From: Leptospiraceae bacterium
Lineage (GTDB): Bacteria > Spirochaetota > Leptospiria > Leptospirales > Leptospiraceae
Length of the DNA: 64,000 bases
NCBI GenBank assembly: GCA_024233835.1
Contig: JACKPC010000003.1
Location: 528,501-592,500 of the forward strand
Direction: 5' to 3'
The translations under genes were made by a program, and so were the position numbers. The notes under the pieces were generated by a model. It searched no databases, had not been told where the DNA came from, and was given only the letters and a program-made list of their open reading frames with translations. How positions within the stretch are numbered: the stretch's first letter is position 1; the number at the start of each line of letters is the position of its first letter. Below, in pieces: positions 60,369 through 64,000 of this stretch.

Positions 60369-61661
60369 TCAGGCATTTTTCTTGGCTTCTTCATAGGAAA
60401 TTTCTTTAGGACCCACATAAACCTGTCTGGGTCTGCCGATTTTCATGTCAGGAGCTTCAATCATTTCTTTCCACTGAGCAATCCATCCGGGTAGCCTTCC
60501 CATGGCAAACATTACCGTGAACATGTTGGTTGGAATGCCTAAAGCACGATAAATGATACCACTATAGAAGTCTACGTTAGGATAAAGGTTTCTGGATTTA
60601 AAATAATCATCCTGCAAAGCCGCTTCCTCTAATTCCTTGGCAATGTCAAGTAGAGGATCATTTATCCCCAGTTTATCCAGAACATTATCAGCTGCTTTTT
60701 TGATGATTCTGGCTCTTGGGTCGAAATTTTTATAGACCCTGTGTCCGAATCCACTCAGGCGGAAAGCATCTGTTTTGTCTTTAGCCTTAATGATTACATC
60801 TTTTACAGTCATACCTGTATCTTTGATGTGAGTTAGCATCTCCAAAACTTCCTGATTGGCACCACCGTGTCTGGGGCCCCATAGAGCACAAATTCCGGAA
60901 GAAATAGCAGCGTAAAGATTCGCAAGGCTTGAACCGACCAGACGAACTGTAGAAGTTGAACAGTTTTGTTCGTGATCTGCATGAAGAATTAGGAGCAGAT
61001 TCAGGGCCTTCGAAATCACAGGATCGATTTCATAATTTTCAGCAGGTACTGCAAACATCATATTCAAGAAATTTTCTACATATCCGAGGGAGTTGTTCGG
61101 GTATACGGAAGGCTGACCTACAGATTTCTTATAAGAATAGGCTGCAATAGTTGGGAATTTAGCTAAAAGCCTTAAAATGGAGATTTCTCTATGTTCGGGA
61201 TTCATAGGATCGTAAGAATCCTGGTAATAGGTCGATAAACAGGCAATCATGCAGGACATTATTGCCATTGGGTGTCCATCTTTAGGAAATCCATTAAAGA
61301 GACGTTTTAGGTCTTCATGGATAAGGGTATGGAGGGTTAATGATTGGTTCCATTTTTTTAATTCCGTATCTTTGGGTAGCTTGCCATAAATAAGTAAATA
61401 GGCTACTTCTACAAAAGTGGAATTTTCAGCCAGTTGTTCAATGGGTATTCCTCTATAACGAAGGATTCCCCTTTCTCCATCCAGAAAAGTGATGGCACTT
61501 GAGCAAGCACCTGTATTCAGATAGCCATTATCAAGGGTAATGAATCCCTCTGTAGTAGATCTTAGCTTAGATATATCTATAGCTTTTTCATTCTCAGTTC
61601 CCACCACCAGAGGAAACTCGTATTCCTTCCCCTCCAGTGTAATTTTACATTTGTCTGCCAT
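60369..61661 (-). CDS. gltA: Citrate synthase
   Basis: TCA-cycle entry enzyme of 430 residues, hexameric type by length. Motifs: GILRYRGIPIEQLAENSTFV, LHADHEQNCSTSTVRL, GPRHGGANQEVLEML, the catalytic His in SGFGHRVYKNFDPRA, and VDFYSGIIYRALGIP. The ATG at 61661, with GAGGT about nine bases before it, is preferred over an ATG seven codons upstream. Confidence 0.95.
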   Translation of the reverse strand: MADKCKITLEGKEYEFPLVVGTENEKAIDISKLRSTTEGFITLDNGYLNTGACSSAITFLDGERGILRYRGIPIEQLAENSTFVEVAYLLIYGKLPKDTELKKWNQSLTLHTLIHEDLKRLFNGFPKDGHPMAIMSCMIACLSTYYQDSYDPMNPEHREISILRLLAKFPTIAAYSYKKSVGQPSVYPNNSLGYVENFLNMMFAVPAENYEIDPVISKALNLLLILHADHEQNCSTSTVRLVGSSLANLYAAISSGICALWGPRHGGANQEVLEMLTHIKDTGMTVKDVIIKAKDKTDAFRLSGFGHRVYKNFDPRARIIKKAADNVLDKLGINDPLLDIAKELEEAALQDDYFKSRNLYPNVDFYSGIIYRALGIPTNMFTVMFAMGRLPGWIAQWKEMIEAPDMKIGRPRQVYVGPKEISYEEAKKNA

Positions 61662-61811
61662 GCTATTTATACCTCTTTTCAAGATTCTCCATAAATTATA
61701 TTATTTCCGCATACGTACTAACAATCTGAATGATTATTCAAAATCTGTAAATCTTAAAAAGAGTATGAGATTCATCTTTTTTATCATATAACTTTTAGCC
61801 TGAGTCTCTTA

Positions 61812-64000
61812 TCAGTCACTTACCGGGTTTGTATTTAAACTTTCCAGAACCCTGTAATTAATGTAGTTGGAAATAACGATACGGCAATAATTTCTGGATT
61901 CTCGAGAAGGAAGGTTTTCTAAAAAGTGGTTAAAATCACCGTGGTAGTGATTTCGCTTCCATTTCCGTAAATTTCCCGGTCCTCCATTATAGCCTATTGT
62001 TGCCCATCTCAAATCATTTTTATACATTTTCAAAAGATCAGCCAGGAATCTGGCTCCGAACATAATGGAAATTTCCGGGTCATGAAGAGAATATTTACTA
62101 ACCTTTAGACCTTTAGCTAAAACCCTTCCGGTGGCTGGCATTACCTGCATTAAACCCCTTGCTTTTGCCGGAGAAATGGCTTCTTCTCTAAAGAAAGATT
62201 CCTGTCTCATTACAGCATATACTACATTCTTACTGATAGAAAACTTTTTGGAGTAGTCTGTTACCAGTTTACCGTGAGGACGTGGATATAATCTCGAAGT
62301 GATAGATGCCGGTAATAAAACGGGTTCATCAGGGATTCGTTTTATCTTCATAAGCAGGCGGGTGTAGTAAAGGGAAAGATACTGGTGAGAACTCAAATCT
62401 CCCAGTGCTACATATAAAATATATTTTTGTGCGGTATTCAGCTTTTTTTGTTCTACATGGCGGTTGGCAAGCCAGATTCCATTGATATATTCTCCCAGCT
62501 TAAAGTAAGAAATAGATTTTTGTAGAAAAGGATCACTTTCATAGATGGTTGAAGACTTGCTAAGAATCTCACCTAATTCTTTTGAATTATCGTAATAAGC
62601 AAAATATAAATCTTTTCCTCTTAATTCTTTTGAATACTTCTTCATATTATTGAGAGAAAGATATTTATGTAGATCTCTAACATTTCCCAGTGGGTCAGGA
62701 GGATCTTTTAGAGTATTAATTTCAACTGCAAATTCGGATTTAATTACTTCGTTATAATAAGAACCCGGACAGTAGTAATGAAATCCATCCAACATATCTT
62801 TCAACTTTGTTATTTTACCGTTGTCTTTAAGAAATCGCAAATACCAGTATATAAGGCGTCCTTTAATGGGCAGATTGGGTATCTTTTTAATGGATTCTTC
62901 CCAGTATTTTTCTGGTTTATAGCTAATTTTTTTGTCTGAGTGGTCAGCTAAAAAGTCTATGAGTTTATCCTGAATTCCCATGTTATAGGGTTGTTGTTCC
63001 AGGTATAAAATTAAGTATTTAAAGTAGTTTTCCTTATCCTTTAATTTCTGGTATAAATACAGATAGGATTCATAGGTTTCTGCATCCAGGTTAGCAGATA
63101 AATAAGTATTTAGTATAGATTTGGCTATTGATGTTTCCTTTTTACTCAGGAGTAATTTGATTGAGTAATGCAAGAAGCCTTTATCAATGGATACAAGGTC
63201 CTTGTGTCTTTTTAAATAGTCTTCTAAATCTGAAGGTTTGTGTCGGATTAAGGAATAAGCCACATTTTTAAAAAGTCGGAGATACTTAAAGATTCCTTTT
63301 TTATGCAGGTTTTCTTTCTGAATAAATTCTTTTTGCTGGTTTTGAGGAAGCATATTTACAATTCCTGCAATCTCGTTTGTGGAAAGTTTCTCCAGATAGC
63401 TTTTACCAAAATTATCCTTCAGATCTTCTATAATTCTACGTTTAATGGAGTAGGAGATATTATCTTTTTTTGTTAAGGAAAGATATAGTTTTCTGGCTTC
63501 TTTTTCTCTTCCTAATTTTAATAAACACAGGGCTTGCATCCTCTGGACCGGTTCGGTATAAAGATACGGAGTGGAGGATTTTTGTAGCTTTTCTGCAAAT
63601 AGAACTGCATTTAGATATTTTTTATCTTCTTTGTAAACCCTTACAATATTTTCATAAACCTTAACAATGATAGGATCTTCTTCAATTTTAACCTTTCGGA
63701 GGTAATCAACCCTTTTTTCTTCCGGTAAAAGGTTTCTTTCCTTTAATTCGAGGTATAGTTTCCAGAAGCAGAGTTTTACGATATTGGTTTGTTCCATAAT
63801 CGAATGGCTGAGAAGGTAACTTACCTCAGCTTTTCCGACAGTTTTTGGTTTTAAGCCCGTAACAACTGCATATAAAAGCCTTAATTTTTCATCCTTGCTT
63901 CCTTCTCCGGATTCTTCATGATAGCGTATCAGGGCGTAGGCTTCAAGTTCATTTTTAACACTGGATTCAGAAAGGCTTCTTCTGATTTGTTTCCAGCTCA
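61812..64000 (-). CDS. Soluble lytic transglycosylase (Slt-type), 5' end outside the window
   Basis: Peptidoglycan-cleaving enzyme; at least 729 residues are visible. The long N-terminal part is helical, TPR-like. The C-terminal SLT domain (last 150 residues) has the catalytic Glu in VVYAVMRQESFFREEAIS, then KARGLMQVMPATG and YNGGPGNLRKW. The frame stays open without a stop from the ATG at 63797 to the right edge, coding SLSESSVKNELEAYALIRYH and onward, so the true start lies beyond 64000. Architecture resembles Slt70. Confidence 0.88.
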   Translation of the reverse strand, partial: SWKQIRRSLSESSVKNELEAYALIRYHEESGEGSKDEKLRLLYAVVTGLKPKTVGKAEVSYLLSHSIMEQTNIVKLCFWKLYLELKERNLLPEEKRVDYLRKVKIEEDPIIVKVYENIVRVYKEDKKYLNAVLFAEKLQKSSTPYLYTEPVQRMQALCLLKLGREKEARKLYLSLTKKDNISYSIKRRIIEDLKDNFGKSYLEKLSTNEIAGIVNMLPQNQQKEFIQKENLHKKGIFKYLRLFKNVAYSLIRHKPSDLEDYLKRHKDLVSIDKGFLHYSIKLLLSKKETSIAKSILNTYLSANLDAETYESYLYLYQKLKDKENYFKYLILYLEQQPYNMGIQDKLIDFLADHSDKKISYKPEKYWEESIKKIPNLPIKGRLIYWYLRFLKDNGKITKLKDMLDGFHYYCPGSYYNEVIKSEFAVEINTLKDPPDPLGNVRDLHKYLSLNNMKKYSKELRGKDLYFAYYDNSKELGEILSKSSTIYESDPFLQKSISYFKLGEYINGIWLANRHVEQKKLNTAQKYILYVALGDLSSHQYLSLYYTRLLMKIKRIPDEPVLLPASITSRLYPRPHGKLVTDYSKKFSISKNVVYAVMRQESFFREEAISPAKARGLMQVMPATGRVLAKGLKVSKYSLHDPEISIMFGARFLADLLKMYKNDLRWATIGYNGGPGNLRKWKRNHYHGDFNHFLENLPSRESRNYCRIVISNYINYRVLESLNTNPVSD

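Overview
This window looks like a chromosomal segment of a spirochaete, most likely in or near the Leptospiraceae. That placement is inferred from several things: an AT-rich genome, lipoproteins with spirochaete-style lipoboxes ending Ser-Cys, common TTG starts (uvrA, lpd, cheA, cheY, rnc), a CheA-MCP-CheW-CheD-CheB block, a complete 2-oxoglutarate dehydrogenase set, and small operons split over both strands. No rRNA gene or marker allows a species call.

Layout. 0.2-4.1 kb holds an OmpA-domain membrane protein, a Ddl-like ATP-grasp ligase and a HEAT-repeat protein. 4.2-10.1 kb is an accessory, decaying region: an IS66 transposase tail, DUF1398 and DUF416 genes, interrupted ORFs, two nearly identical LamG 3' ends, a duplicated cassette of tiny membrane proteins, an antitoxin with a collapsed vapC, a MITE-like inverted repeat and scattered REP-like sequences. 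10.2-17 kb has an RND pump, a FecR-domain lipoprotein, RibBA and a zinc-protease-like lipoprotein. 17.2-22.7 kb holds the most unusual locus: three genes whose products all begin with the same CxxC-x10-CxxC zinc ribbon. They are a pseudokinase fused to a membrane KAP P-loop NTPase, a small FHA-like protein, and a divergent, apparently active Ser/Thr kinase with a PEGA domain.

22.7-33.6 kb holds envelope and housekeeping genes (queuosine-precursor transporter, NHLRC2-like thioredoxin protein, glycosyltransferase, TPR protein, GH3 enzyme, lipoproteins, acpP-rnc-Nudix-aroB) and a tRNA-Phe. Directly after the tRNA sits a Panacea-Doc toxin-antitoxin pair with a palindromic operator candidate. 34.7-42.4 kb has a surface-type repeat protein, MlaE, NamZ, UvrA and lipoproteins. 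42.5-48 kb is sucB-lpd-sucA. 48.2-56.3 kb is the chemotaxis operon cheY-STAS-cheA-mcp-cheW-cheD-cheB. 56.3-64 kb (all minus) has a MurG-like glycosyltransferase, three RNA-methyltransferase-type genes, citrate synthase and a lytic transglycosylase that runs off the right edge.

How they work together: gltA with sucB-lpd-sucA supplies TCA-cycle steps. The Ddl-like ligase, GH3 (NagZ-like), NamZ and Slt point to peptidoglycan synthesis, turnover and recycling. The best candidate for a new system is the zinc-ribbon kinase, pseudokinase-KAP and FHA locus, which reads as a phospho-signalling module acting on a membrane NTPase. Its function is not known from sequence.
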